Of a stretch of 39,556 bases of DNA, positions 7,906 through 16,119 are shown piece by piece (positions within the stretch are counted from its first letter, which is position 1; each line of letters starts with the position of its first letter). The stretch spans positions 1 to 39,556 of the forward strand of contig DYEX01000162.1 of NCBI GenBank assembly GCA_020725525.1, given 5' to 3'. The position numbers and the translations under genes were made by a program. This DNA is from Desulfovirgula sp. GTDB lineage: Bacteria > Bacillota > Desulfotomaculia > Desulfotomaculales > Desulfovirgulaceae. The notes under the pieces are model-generated. The model worked only from the letters and a program-made list of their open reading frames with translations. It did no database searches and was not told the DNA's origin.

Positions 7906-9300
7906 ATGGAACAGGTTTACGATGTGATAATTGTCGGTGCAGGTCCCGCCGGCATTTTTACTGCCCTGGAGCTGGTCAGGCAAAAAAGCGGCTTGAAAAT
8001 CCTCATGCTGGAAAAGGGGCGGGATTTGGAACAGCGCAAATGTCCCTCCAGAGAAAAAAATAACGCCTGTTTTCACTGCAATCCCTGCTCCACCATCTGC
8101 GGCTGGGGTGGTGCCGGAGCCTTCAGCGACGGCAAGCTGACCCTATCCACAGAAATTGGGGGTAGCCTGGAGCAGTATATTGGGGAAGAAGCTCTTGGCG
8201 AGCTGATTGATTATGTGGATAGAATCTACCGGGAATTTGGGGCGCCGGAAATGGTCTACGGCCTGGAGCATGCGGAAGCCATCGAGGAGTTTCAGCACCG
8301 GGCCGCCCAGGCGGAACTGAAACTCATCCCCGTAGCCATCCGCCATCTGGGTACCGGCCGGTGCCAGGAGATCCTGGCCCGCATGAAACAATACCTGCTG
8401 GCCGCGGGGGTGGAAATCCGCACCTCTTACCCGGTGGAGTCCATCCTGGCAGAAAATAATGAAGTACGGGGTATAATTACCACCGGGGGAGAAATCATTT
8501 ACGGCCGCCATGTGGTTCTGGCCCCCGGGCGGGAAGGAGCCGAGTGGCTGGCCAAACAGGCCCAGGTGCTGGGGCTAACCACGGTGGTCAACCCGGTGGA
8601 TATCGGCGTGCGGGTGGAAGTGCCGGCGCCGGTGATGGAACCCCTGACCCGGGTCTTCTATGAAGCCAAGTTCATTTATTATTCCCGGGCCTTTGACGAT
8701 AAGGTGCGCACCTTTTGTATGAACCCCTACGGTGAGGTGGTCATGGAGAATAACGACGGTCTGGTAACCGTCAACGGCCACACCCATGCCTACCGTAAAA
8801 CCGGGAATACCAACTTTGCGGTTCTGGTTAGCAAAACCTTCACCGAGCCCTTTAAAGAGCCCATTGCCTACGGCAAGTATATCGCCAGCCTGGCCAACCT
8901 GCTGGGCGGCGGGGTTATCGTCCAGCGGCTGGGCGACCTCCTGGCCGGGAGGCGGAGCACGGAAGAAAGGATGCGCAAGTGCCTCACCGTTCCCACCCTG
9001 ACCAGGGCCACGCCGGGGGATCTGAGTCTGGTCTTTCCTTACCGGCACCTGGTGGCTATTGTAGAGATGTTGAAAGCCATGGACGAAGTCGCGCCGGGAA
9101 TTTATTCCCGTTACACCCTCCTTTACGGGGTGGAAGTGAAATTTTATTCTTCCCGCCTGGCCCTGACCCAGGGGCTGGAAACCCAGGTGCAGAATCTTTT
9201 TGCCGCCGGAGACGGGGCAGGAGTAACCAGAGGTCTGGCCCAGGCGTCGGTGTCCGGGATCGTGGCGGCGCGGGAGATCCTGAAAAGAGTGGGGGGATAA
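7906..9300 (+). CDS. FAD-dependent oxidoreductase (COG2509-like dehydrogenase)
   Basis: A flavoprotein of about 464 aa. The N-terminus has the dinucleotide-binding VIIVGAGPAGIFTALEL, with an acidic strand end at LMLEKGR. A cysteine-rich CPSREKNNACFHCNPCSTICGWGGAGAFSDGK follows (residues about 45-77). The C-terminus has an FAD-contact LFAAGDGAGVTRGLAQASVSG. This type is common in Firmicutes next to purA, and its substrate is not established. ATG 7900 abuts the AAGGAGGG site with no spacer. ATG 7906 has a 6-nt spacer and is the better start. The purA start follows 7 nt after the stop. Confidence 0.82.
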   Translation: MEQVYDVIIVGAGPAGIFTALELVRQKSGLKILMLEKGRDLEQRKCPSREKNNACFHCNPCSTICGWGGAGAFSDGKLTLSTEIGGSLEQYIGEEALGELIDYVDRIYREFGAPEMVYGLEHAEAIEEFQHRAAQAELKLIPVAIRHLGTGRCQEILARMKQYLLAAGVEIRTSYPVESILAENNEVRGIITTGGEIIYGRHVVLAPGREGAEWLAKQAQVLGLTTVVNPVDIGVRVEVPAPVMEPLTRVFYEAKFIYYSRAFDDKVRTFCMNPYGEVVMENNDGLVTVNGHTHAYRKTGNTNFAVLVSKTFTEPFKEPIAYGKYIASLANLLGGGVIVQRLGDLLAGRRSTEERMRKCLTVPTLTRATPGDLSLVFPYRHLVAIVEMLKAMDEVAPGIYSRYTLLYGVEVKFYSSRLALTQGLETQVQNLFAAGDGAGVTRGLAQASVSGIVAAREILKRVGG

Positions 9301-9307
9301 ATAGAGC

Positions 9308-10591
9308 ATGTCAACGCTAGTGCTGGTGGGTGCCCAGTGGGGAGACGAGGGGAAGGGAAAAATTACGGACTTTCTGGCCGAAAAGGCCGACCTCATTGTG
9401 CGTTACCAGGGCGGTAACAACGCTGGCCACACGGTGGTGGTGGCGGGCCAGCAGTTCAAGCTGCACCTGGTTCCTTCGGGCATCCTGTACCCCGATAAAC
9501 TGTGCTTAATTGGAAACGGTGTGGTGGTTGATCCCGAGGTCCTCCTGAACGAGCTCGATAACCTGGCTGCCCGGGGGATTTCCACGGCCAACCTGCGCAT
9601 CAGTTCCCGTGCCCATGTCATTCTCCCCTACCACCGGCGGCAGGACCGGTGCGAGGAAGAAAGAAAGGGCGCCTGGCGCATCGGCACCACCTGCCGGGGT
9701 ATCGGTCCGGCTTACACCGATAAGATTGCCCGGGTGGGCATTCGCATGGCCGAGCTGGTGGATGAGGAAGAATTTCCGGGTCTGTTGGAACGAAATCTCG
9801 AATACAAGAACCAGCTTTTCCGGGAGATTTACCACAGCGAGGAATTTAAGCTGGAGGGCATTTTGCCCACCTATTTAAGCTATGGCCGCAGGTTGAAACC
9901 TTTCGTGGCCGATGTGTCCGTCATCGTTAACGAAGCCATTGAGCAGGGCAAGAAGGTCCTTTTTGAAGGTGCCCAGGGGACCCTCCTGGACGTGGATCAC
10001 GGTACTTACCCCTACGTAACCTCGTCCCATCCCGTAGCCGCCGGGGCCTGCACCGGTGCGGGCATTGGTCCCACCCGCATTGACCGGGTGATGGGTGTGG
10101 CCAAGGCCTATGTTACCAGGGTGGGTGAAGGCCCCTTCCCCACGGAGCTAAAAGATGCCCTGGGGGACCATATCCGCACCCGGGGTGGGGAATTTGGCAC
10201 CACCACCGGCCGGCCGCGCCGCTGCGGCTGGTTTGACGCCGTGGTGGCCCGTTATGCGGTGCGGATCAACGGCCTGGACTACCTGGCCATCACCAAGCTG
10301 GACGTACTTACCGGTTTGGAGACCATCCGCCTGTGCACCGCCTACCGCTACAAGGGGGAAATCTTAACCGAGTTTCCGGCCACCCTCAAGGTGCTGGCGG
10401 CCTGCGAGCCGGTTTACGAGGAGTGGCCCGGCTGGCAGGAAGACATCAGCCGGGCCCGGCGCTATGAGGACCTGCCCGCCAGTGCCCGGCGGTACCTGGA
10501 GCGCATCACCGAGCTGGTGGGTGTTCCCATAGCCATTATTGGCGTTGGTCCCGGGCGGGAGGAAACCATTATTACCCGGGAGGTATTCTAA
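9308..10591 (+). CDS. purA: Adenylosuccinate synthetase
   Basis: A full-length enzyme of 427 aa that joins IMP and aspartate using GTP, the first step from IMP to AMP. The N-terminal [21 protein letters not shown] contains the P-loop and the catalytic Asp. [10 protein letters not shown] carries the catalytic His, and [14 protein letters not shown] the IMP-binding region. [22 protein letters not shown] and [16 protein letters not shown] complete the signature. It is co-transcribed with the flavoprotein just upstream. Confidence 0.97.
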   Translation: MSTLVLVGAQWGDEGKGKITDFLAEKADLIVRYQGGNNAGHTVVVAGQQFKLHLVPSGILYPDKLCLIGNGVVVDPEVLLNELDNLAARGISTANLRISSRAHVILPYHRRQDRCEEERKGAWRIGTTCRGIGPAYTDKIARVGIRMAELVDEEEFPGLLERNLEYKNQLFREIYHSEEFKLEGILPTYLSYGRRLKPFVADVSVIVNEAIEQGKKVLFEGAQGTLLDVDHGTYPYVTSSHPVAAGACTGAGIGPTRIDRVMGVAKAYVTRVGEGPFPTELKDALGDHIRTRGGEFGTTTGRPRRCGWFDAVVARYAVRINGLDYLAITKLDVLTGLETIRLCTAYRYKGEILTEFPATLKVLAACEPVYEEWPGWQEDISRARRYEDLPASARRYLERITELVGVPIAIIGVGPGREETIITREVF

Positions 10592-10618
10592 TTTCCCTTT
10601 GCCCGGTGGAAAATATGA

Positions 10619-10649
10619 GGCCGGCGGTGGCGATAACGCACCGCCGGCC
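10619..10649 (+). terminator. Strong hairpin after purA
   Basis: GGCCGGCGGTG at 10619-10629 pairs perfectly with CACCGCCGGCC at 10639-10649 around a 9-nt loop. No T-tract follows, so termination may be imperfect or factor-assisted, or the hairpin may protect the mRNA 3' end. Confidence 0.5.
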
Positions 10650-10736
10650 ACAATACGTGGAAAATCGCCACCCTTAAATCGCTAAAACTTTTTGAACGAC
10701 ACTCCGGCCATGCAACAAACAACCATAAATTTTGTG

Positions 10737-10765
10737 TTGACACCGGTGTCCATCTATAGTATCAT
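10737..10765 (+). promoter_or_regulatory. Sigma-A promoter of the tRNA genes
   Basis: TTGACA at 10737-10742, a 17-bp spacer, and TATCAT at 10760-10765. It lies 21 bp before tRNA-Lys. Confidence 0.65.
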
Positions 10766-10786
10766 ATCTACCGGTAACGCTATCGT

Positions 10787-10862
10787 GAGCCATTAGCTCA
10801 GCTGGTAGAGCACCTGACTTTTAATCAGGGTGTCGGTGGTTCGAGTCCACCATGGCTCACCA
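10787..10862 (+). tRNA. tRNA-Lys (UUU)
   Basis: A 76-nt cloverleaf. The acceptor arms GAGCCAT and ATGGCTC pair perfectly. The D arm starts TAGCTCAG. The anticodon stem CCTGA/TCAGG encloses CTTTTAA with anticodon TTT. GGTTCGAGTCC forms the T arm. The 3' CCA is encoded. Confidence 0.97.
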
Positions 10863-10867
10863 AAATG

Positions 10868-10980
10868 GAAGTCAGAGGTCGGAAGTTGGAGGTCGGAGAA
10901 ATTATTTTTGACTTTGTTATTGCCGGACAGTTGTGCTCGGCAATAAATTTCTGACTTCTGACTTCCGACGACTGATGACT
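10868..10980. repeat. Nested palindromic element between two tRNA genes
   Basis: The left arm (10868-10896) repeats GTCAGAGGTCGGAAGT-like units. The right arm (10951-10980) carries the inverted equivalents ACTTCTGACTTCCGAC. Inside is a perfect 9-bp hairpin, TTATTGCCG (10917-10925) with CGGCAATAA (10938-10946). It codes for nothing convincing and resembles a small dispersed palindromic repeat. Confidence 0.5.
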
Positions 10981-10987
10981 GTTCTTT

Positions 10988-11063
10988 GGCCCCATGGTCA
11001 AGCGGCCTAAGACACCGCCCTTTCACGGCGGTAACGCGGGTTCGAATCCCGCTGGGGTCACCA
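10988..11063 (+). tRNA. tRNA-Glu (UUC)
   Basis: A 76-nt cloverleaf. The acceptor GGCCCCA pairs with TGGGGTC (one G-U). The anticodon stem CCGCC/GGCGG encloses CTTTCAC with anticodon TTC. The T arm contains GGTTCGAATCC, and CCA is encoded. Confidence 0.97.
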
Positions 11064-11069
11064 TTTTTA

Positions 11070-11106
11070 AAGCCCCGTGAACAAAGCACGGGGCTTAAGT
11101 TTTTTC
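11070..11106 (+). terminator. Intrinsic terminator of the tRNA operon
   Basis: AAGCCCCGTG at 11070-11079 pairs with CACGGGGCTT at 11087-11096 around a 7-nt loop, followed by AAGTTTTTTCT. This is a classic rho-independent terminator. Confidence 0.85.
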
Positions 11107-11188
11107 TGTTGACTTCCGATGCTTCTAAAAGTCAAGTAAGCCCGGGAGTTAGAAGCCACGGCTAGACCGGACATTTACGCGATAATAG

Positions 11189-13033
11189 CTACCTTACCAC
11201 TACCCGGTACTCCCTGAGCCAGGTGTCAACCTGAATGAGGTAGGCCAGGAGCTGCGGCCCGCGCATCAGCTGGCCGTACCAGGGCCTGTTCATGGCCAGC
11301 GCATCCAGCCGGGCAAACTGGCGCACGGCCTCCACGTTGATAAAGGGCAGCAGGGGGGAGGTGGAGTCGTCCAGAATATCCAGGAGCCACCGGCGGACGG
11401 CCGCGAAATAGGCCGGGTGATGGGTCTTGGGGTAAGGGCTCTTGCGCCGCAGGAGCACCTCCTGGGGCAGCACCCCCGCCAGTGCCCGGCGCAAGATACC
11501 CTTTTCCATCCCCCCGCAGCTTTTCATCTCCCAGGGGATGTTCCAGGCGTATTCCACCAGGCGGTGATCGCAAAAAGGCACCCGCACTTCCAGCCCGGTG
11601 GCCATGCTCATACGGTCTTTGCGGTCCAGGAGGGTGGCCATAAACCAGTTGATATTCAGGTAAAACATTTCACGTATGCGTGCTTCACGGGGGCTATCCC
11701 CCGGAAGGCGCGGTACTTCGGCCAGGGTATCCCGGTAGCGCTGCGCCACATATTCCTCCGGCCGGATCATGGCCAGCAGTTCCGGTGACAACAAACGGGT
11801 CCGCTCTCCAGTATCAAGCGCCCAGGGGAAGGTCTGGGCGGCCAGGGCATCCTCCCTCCGGAACCAGGGATAGCCGCCGAAAATTTCGTCGGCGCACTCG
11901 CCGGACAGGGCCACGGTGGCTTCTTTTTTGACCTCCCGGCAGAAGAGCAGAAGGGAAGCGTCCACATCGGCCATACCGGGCAAATCCCGGGCCCGCACGG
12001 CAGCGCTTAGCGCCTCCACCAGGCGTGGCGTGTCGATCAACACGGTCCGGTGGTGGACGCCCAGAAAGTGCGCCACCCGTTCTACCCACCGGGCATCGGA
12101 ATCGGGCTCGAATTGATTGGGCCGGAAGTGACGGTCGTTATCCACATAGTCCACCGAAAAGGTACGCAGTCGCCCCGTACCGTTTTGCTGGAGGGCAGCC
12201 GCGGCAAAGGCCGAAATGGCGCTGGAGTCAAGGCCGCCGGAAAGCAGGGTGCAGACGGGCACATCGGCCACCAGCTGCCGCCGGACCGCATCCTGCAAAA
12301 GCCAGCCTACCTTATCGGCAGTGGTGTCCAGGTCGTCCGGATGGGGGTGGCTTTCCAGGGTCCAGTACCGGTAAATGTGCATGCCCCGGCGGCCATAAAC
12401 CAGGCAGTGGCCGGGCCTCAGCTCCTTTACTCCCCGGAAAACGCCGTGTCCCGGCGTGCGTCCGGGACCCAAAACAAAGATTTCGGCCAGACCTTCGGCG
12501 TCCACCTCCGGCTGCACGCCTGGATGGGCCAGGAGCGCCTTCAATTCCGAACCAAAGATAAAAGCGCTACCCCTTTGGGTATAAAAAAGGGGTTTTACTC
12601 CCAGACGGTCCCGGGCCATAAACAGGCTCTGATCCGCTTCACTCCAGATGGCAAAGGCGAAAATACCGTTCAAGCGCGGCACGCATTCTTTGCCCCACTC
12701 CATATAGGCCGTGAGCAGCACCTCCGTATCCGAGTGGCCCTGGAAGCGATAACCCCGGGCTTCCAGCTCCGCCCGCAGCTCAGGGGTGTTGTACAGTTCA
12801 CCGTTATAAGTGATTATATACCTGTACTCCCCCTTCCGGCGGATCATGGGCTGCCCCCCGCCCGCGGGATCAACCACTATCAGGCGGCGGTGGGCCAGGG
12901 CGGCCCGGGAAGACAGCCACACGCCGGCTGCGTCGGGCCCGCGGCAGGCCAGGGTTGCCGCCATGTCCTCCAAAGTGGGGCGTTGTTGGGTGAGATCCAC
13001 ATCCCAGTCTACCCAGCCGGTAATTCCGCACAT
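11189..13033 (-). CDS. asnB: Glutamine-hydrolysing asparagine synthetase
   Basis: A 614-aa enzyme that makes asparagine from aspartate, ATP and glutamine-derived ammonia. The protein begins MCGITGWVDWD, so Cys2 is the glutaminase nucleophile. RRLIVVDPAGGGQPM and TYNGELYNTPELRAEL are glutaminase-domain motifs. The synthetase domain has the PPi-loop LLSGGLDSSAISAF, and VALSGECADEIFGGYPW further on. The frame is open for 47 more codons upstream, but ATG 13033 follows GGAGGGAG at 8 nt and is required to expose Cys2. It stands alone on this strand, facing the tRNA operon. Confidence 0.94.
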   Translation of the reverse strand: MCGITGWVDWDVDLTQQRPTLEDMAATLACRGPDAAGVWLSSRAALAHRRLIVVDPAGGGQPMIRRKGEYRYIITYNGELYNTPELRAELEARGYRFQGHSDTEVLLTAYMEWGKECVPRLNGIFAFAIWSEADQSLFMARDRLGVKPLFYTQRGSAFIFGSELKALLAHPGVQPEVDAEGLAEIFVLGPGRTPGHGVFRGVKELRPGHCLVYGRRGMHIYRYWTLESHPHPDDLDTTADKVGWLLQDAVRRQLVADVPVCTLLSGGLDSSAISAFAAAALQQNGTGRLRTFSVDYVDNDRHFRPNQFEPDSDARWVERVAHFLGVHHRTVLIDTPRLVEALSAAVRARDLPGMADVDASLLLFCREVKKEATVALSGECADEIFGGYPWFRREDALAAQTFPWALDTGERTRLLSPELLAMIRPEEYVAQRYRDTLAEVPRLPGDSPREARIREMFYLNINWFMATLLDRKDRMSMATGLEVRVPFCDHRLVEYAWNIPWEMKSCGGMEKGILRRALAGVLPQEVLLRRKSPYPKTHHPAYFAAVRRWLLDILDDSTSPLLPFINVEAVRQFARLDALAMNRPWYGQLMRGPQLLAYLIQVDTWLREYRVVVR

Positions 13034-13362
13034 AATGACTTTCTCCCTCCTGTAAAGCCCGTGCGGGCTGGCGTTTAGAAGCGGTCCGGTAAAAAGAAAG
13101 ACGCCCTCGCAAGGCAGTGGTTTGCTGCGCTGCGGGGGGCGCCTTTGCCCGGGCCCGTAGTTGCTTCGTGGCAATCCTTACGGCAGATCCCGTTATCCAG
13201 GTTCATATTATGCCGGGGAAGCGTAAAATGTGCGGTGAAATTTTTATGTGAAATGCAGGTTCATTCGTACCACTTTTTTGAGAGCGGAGGGGCAGCAGAG
13301 CATGGAATTTTTAAAGGGTGAGAGGGGATGCGTTCAGCTTTTAATTCAAGTCCAGAGACGAG
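13034..13362 (-). other. asnB upstream region and gas-vesicle cluster end
   Basis: No gene is supported here. Read in the asnB direction, GGCGCCC and GCAG near 13143-13130 can pair with CTGC and GGGCGTC near 13115-13101, giving an interrupted hairpin in the asnB leader. I looked for the T-box consensus expected of some asnB leaders and did not find it. The part nearest 13362 is simply the tail of the gvp transcript, with no clear terminator. Confidence 0.35.
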
Positions 13363-13614
13363 TCAATGAGCATCCGGTTCACAAATTTTCCGTCGTTCCG
13401 CATTTTTAGATAATGCCGGGTCATTTTCCCACCAGTCAATACCCATTTCCTTTGCTTTATCTACAGAAGCAATTAAGAGCCTGATTTTTATTTTTAAAAG
13501 TTCGACATCGGAAAGGCATACCGTAATATCCCCGGCAATTACAACCCCTTTATCCAATATCCTCTCCAATACTTCGAGGAGACTAGAAGTTTCCATGCTT
13601 TGTCTTACCGCCAC
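13363..13614 (-). CDS. GvpA/GvpJ-type gas vesicle protein
   Basis: An 83-aa member of the GvpA/J/M/S family. The core LLEVLERILDKGVVIAGDITVCLSDVELLKIKIRLLIASVDKA matches the GvpA fold (helix, two beta strands, helix). A charged tail with WWENDPALSK follows, so it is a minor or tip-associated variant rather than the main shell protein. The frame is open to 13644. GTG 13614 follows AAGGTGGG at 8 nt and gives a family-like N-terminus. It is the last gene of the gvp cluster. J versus S naming cannot be settled by eye. Confidence 0.82.
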   Translation of the reverse strand: MAVRQSMETSSLLEVLERILDKGVVIAGDITVCLSDVELLKIKIRLLIASVDKAKEMGIDWWENDPALSKNAERRKICEPDAH

Positions 13615-13675
13615 TATATTATCCCACCTTTTTAAAAAATACATATATCTGAATCATACTGGTTGTTAAAGTACT

Positions 13676-14017
13676 TTACATTAGATCTCCCAGGGGACCC
13701 AATTTCAAATTAAGATCTTCATCTTTTAGTCCAAAAAGCTGCTTTAATTCCTCCATTTTTTCCTCCAGTCTCATGAAAGTTAACCCCATTCTCTCGATTT
13801 CCTCAGAAGTAAGGGAACCGGCCTCCATTCTTTTGACTGCTTGCTTTTCCATTAACTTACGCAGAAGCTCAATCAAAGTCAGCACCAGTTTCGCCAATCC
13901 TTGTTCAATTTTTTCCGGGTCGACATTGATTCTCGGCTGGTTTATCTGTTGTCCCTGGAGCTCATCGATAAACTCTTCTAAAGCTTCCGGGTCTGATTCT
14001 ACATTCCTGGCAACCAT
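13676..14017 (-). CDS. gvpK: Gas vesicle protein GvpK
   Basis: A 113-aa protein with INVDPEKIEQGLAKLVLTLIELLRKLMEKQAVKRMEAGSLTSEEIERMG, the characteristic GvpK core. The helical middle is followed by a coiled segment, RLEEKMEELKQLFGL. GvpK is an essential minor assembly protein in cluster types studied elsewhere. ATG 14017 follows GGGAGGG. Its first 56 nt overlap the 3' end of the upstream gvpF/L gene in another frame, so the two are probably coupled. Confidence 0.92.
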   Translation of the reverse strand: MVARNVESDPEALEEFIDELQGQQINQPRINVDPEKIEQGLAKLVLTLIELLRKLMEKQAVKRMEAGSLTSEEIERMGLTFMRLEEKMEELKQLFGLKDEDLNLKLGPLGDLM

Positions 14018-14783
14018 TGCTATCCCTCCCGGTATTCATTAGAGATAACGGCCGCTCAAAAACAGCAAAATTATAAGGAGGCCAGGGGCCGCTATATAAG
14101 AACTTTAACTTCCGATACTGGTTCATTACCTGCCTCACTCTTTCCCTGAACTCACCAATACGGTCTTTATGCACCAGATAAGCGGCGTTGAGAAACAACT
14201 TTTCCGAGGGCAACTTTTTCAAACAACTGCCTTCAACGTAGGGACGGAGAGCCCCGTCGATTTCTGCAATCAGCTCATCGGCCCGTTTTTCTAAAGAAGT
14301 TTGTATAAGGTAATCCCGCATCCTGGCCAACATATACTTCTCTCCAGATAATTTTTTCGTTTCTTCCGTATCTCGCTCAAAGTTGCCGGCCTGCTCGTTA
14401 ATCATGATTTCTTCCCTGATTTCATCAACGGGCCATATTACCTTCAGGCCAAATTCCACTTTGTTTTCCAGCCTGGACAGCTTTTCGGTTAACTCCGGGT
14501 AAAACTTCTCCAATAAGGCTTTTACTGCTTCTGTATCCTTGAGAACGGTACCGAATTGCACCGGGAGGACCGTGTAATGGTGCATGACATCCTCAATAAC
14601 CTCTTCATGTAAAAGGATGTTCTCTTCATTTACTTCGTATATAAAGCCCGGGGTATCACTAACAACGGCTCCCAATTCACGATATGAAACATTGTAAACC
14701 CTCCGGCCGTTGAAACCCTTGCGGTCAAAATCAAGCTTTTGGCCTGTATTCACAATACAGTAAACATATACCCCTTCACCCAT
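13962..14783 (-). CDS. GvpF/GvpL family protein (third copy)
   Basis: A 273-aa protein starting MGEGVYVYCIVNTGQ and ending the family core with FLYSGPWPPYNFAVFE. The YTVLPVQFGTVLKDTEAV and GLKVIWPVDE segments are family landmarks. GvpF/L proteins are thought to chaperone GvpA and help nucleate assembly. ATG 14783 has GGAGG at 8 nt; the frame is open to GTG 14792. About 36 residues follow the usual end of the family and run into gvpK (56-nt overlap), which could be a lost earlier stop codon. Confidence 0.88.
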   Translation of the reverse strand: MGEGVYVYCIVNTGQKLDFDRKGFNGRRVYNVSYRELGAVVSDTPGFIYEVNEENILLHEEVIEDVMHHYTVLPVQFGTVLKDTEAVKALLEKFYPELTEKLSRLENKVEFGLKVIWPVDEIREEIMINEQAGNFERDTEETKKLSGEKYMLARMRDYLIQTSLEKRADELIAEIDGALRPYVEGSCLKKLPSEKLFLNAAYLVHKDRIGEFRERVRQVMNQYRKLKFLYSGPWPPYNFAVFERPLSLMNTGRDSNGCQECRIRPGSFRRVYR

Positions 14784-14796
14784 AAATTCCACCTCC

Positions 14797-14991
14797 TTAG
14801 CCTGGTAGATTCTCCTGCTTGAGAGACTGCATTTTTTCTACTGAGGAAAGGACGAGCCTCAAACCAAGGTAAATCAGATCTACGTCGGCCACGGAAATGG
14901 TAATGTCCCCGACGATAACCACTCCTTTATCCAGGACCCTGTCCAGTGTTTCCAGGAGAGTGATGCTTTTTTGCCGGCTCGCTTCACACAT
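14797..14991 (-). CDS. Short GvpA/GvpJ-type gas vesicle protein
   Basis: A 64-aa GvpA-family protein with LLETLDRVLDKGVVIVGDITISVADVDLIYLGLRLVLSSVEKM. It is shorter than the shell GvpA at 23038 and lacks its [23 protein letters not shown] strand pattern, so it is probably a minor component (GvpJ or GvpS type). ATG 14991 overlaps the stop of the upstream gvpL/F (ATGTGTGA), which indicates coupled translation. Confidence 0.82.
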   Translation of the reverse strand: MCEASRQKSITLLETLDRVLDKGVVIVGDITISVADVDLIYLGLRLVLSSVEKMQSLKQENLPG

Positions 14992-15853
14992 CCCCGCCCT
15001 CTCCTTTTATCTTTACAGAGGTAAAGTTATATGGCGGCCAGGGGCCGGAAAGGCTAAACTCAAGACCCTTTGGCTGATATTCCGATTGCAAATGGGCCAA
15101 CTCCCGCGAAAATTCCTTAATCTTTTCTTTCTCAACCAGGTAAGCCGCATTCAAAATCATCTCACTATCCTTTCCGGTTAGTTGCCTATCCATTAACTCA
15201 TTAAGGCGGGAATCTGCAGCCAGCTTACGCAAACTTTGGTGGCATTCCTCTGCATAAGTGAAAGATAAGCGTTCTACTTCCTCTTGCAACAGCTTCTCCA
15301 CCTTTTTCTTTAAGAAATATGCCATTCCCGTAGAACTTGAAGCCATCTCATTCTCCAACCGTGTTATTCCCTTATTGGATTCCCGTATAAATCTGGATAA
15401 GGTTTCCGGGTCATAGAATACCTTTAGGCCCCACTCCTCTTTATCCCTGAGCCTGTTGAAAACCTCCTGGAAACCTGCGTAGTTTTCCGCCAGGATTGCC
15501 AGTATCCGGTCTTCATTTTTATAGACGATACCGAACCTCATGGGGATCACTGTATACCGGGACATCACTTGTTTAACAACCCGCACGTGGAGAATCCCCT
15601 TCGCTTCGACCCAACTCATATCCTTCAATCTTTGGGCAAACCCTTCCTCGCCGAATTCGTCCAGTGATACTTTGCTGATCACTGCCCGGAGATCCCGGTA
15701 GGCAATGGAAAAAACCGTATTCTCAAGGTCAATTCCCTTGACCGCGAGCCCATCAATATACGCACCTGCTTTCGCTTCAGTGAGGCAGTACAAATACAGA
15801 CCTTGCTCCTGACATACTGACCTGGGGACATCTTCCGTTAGAAGCCTGGGCAC
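14984..15853 (-). CDS. GvpF/GvpL family protein (second copy)
   Basis: A 289-aa protein. The N-terminal domain reads GLYLYCLTEAKAG and includes YRDLRAVISKV, and YTVIPMRFGIVYKNEDRI follows. The C-terminal domain ends MILNAAYLVEKEKIKEFSREL and LEFSLSGPWPPYNFTSV. This is the standard two-domain GvpF/L architecture. GTG 15853 has AAGGAGGGGG upstream. It lies 17 nt after gvpG. Whether it does the F or the L job cannot be read from sequence alone. Confidence 0.9.
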   Translation of the reverse strand: MPRLLTEDVPRSVCQEQGLYLYCLTEAKAGAYIDGLAVKGIDLENTVFSIAYRDLRAVISKVSLDEFGEEGFAQRLKDMSWVEAKGILHVRVVKQVMSRYTVIPMRFGIVYKNEDRILAILAENYAGFQEVFNRLRDKEEWGLKVFYDPETLSRFIRESNKGITRLENEMASSSTGMAYFLKKKVEKLLQEEVERLSFTYAEECHQSLRKLAADSRLNELMDRQLTGKDSEMILNAAYLVEKEKIKEFSRELAHLQSEYQPKGLEFSLSGPWPPYNFTSVKIKGEGGDV

Positions 15854-15870
15854 CTGTAACCCCCTCCTTT

Positions 15871-16119
15871 TTAGCCTCCCTCTCTTTCAGCCATCTCGCG
15901 TTCCCTGATAGCACGCAGCCTTTCCAGAAGCTCAGCTTCCCTGACAATGTATTCCTCTTCGCTTATTTCATCCACTTCGTAGAGAAGTTGCAGCTCTAAG
16001 AGCTCCCGCTTTACTTTGTGTGGGTCATATAGTTCTTCTTGTGCCCGTTCTATAATCTGCTGGATCACCCATGCTGTTCCATAAAGCGGGAACAGGAGAA
16101 TGTCATCCACTAGAAACAC
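15871..16119 (-). CDS. gvpG: Gas vesicle protein GvpG
   Basis: An 82-aa protein, MFLVDDILLFPLYGTAWVIQQI, followed by a charged helix (AQEELYDPHKVKREL) and an acidic coiled tail. This matches GvpG, a small accessory protein that usually sits beside gvpF/L. It starts with GTG 16119 and shares one base with the TAG stop of the gvpF upstream (TAGTG), so translation is coupled. Confidence 0.92.
   Translation of the reverse strand: MFLVDDILLFPLYGTAWVIQQIIERAQEELYDPHKVKRELLELQLLYEVDEISEEEYIVREAELLERLRAIREREMAEREGG

Noticed and set aside
10793-11089. Minus-strand 98-aa ORF across both tRNA genes
   Set aside because: Its GIRTRVTAVKGRCLRPLDHG and WWTRTTDTLIKSQ text is the known false protein made by translating tRNA genes backwards.
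13034-13200. T-box leader for asnB
   Set aside because: No T-box sequence (AGGGTGGNACCGCG) or specifier arrangement found; only an interrupted hairpin.
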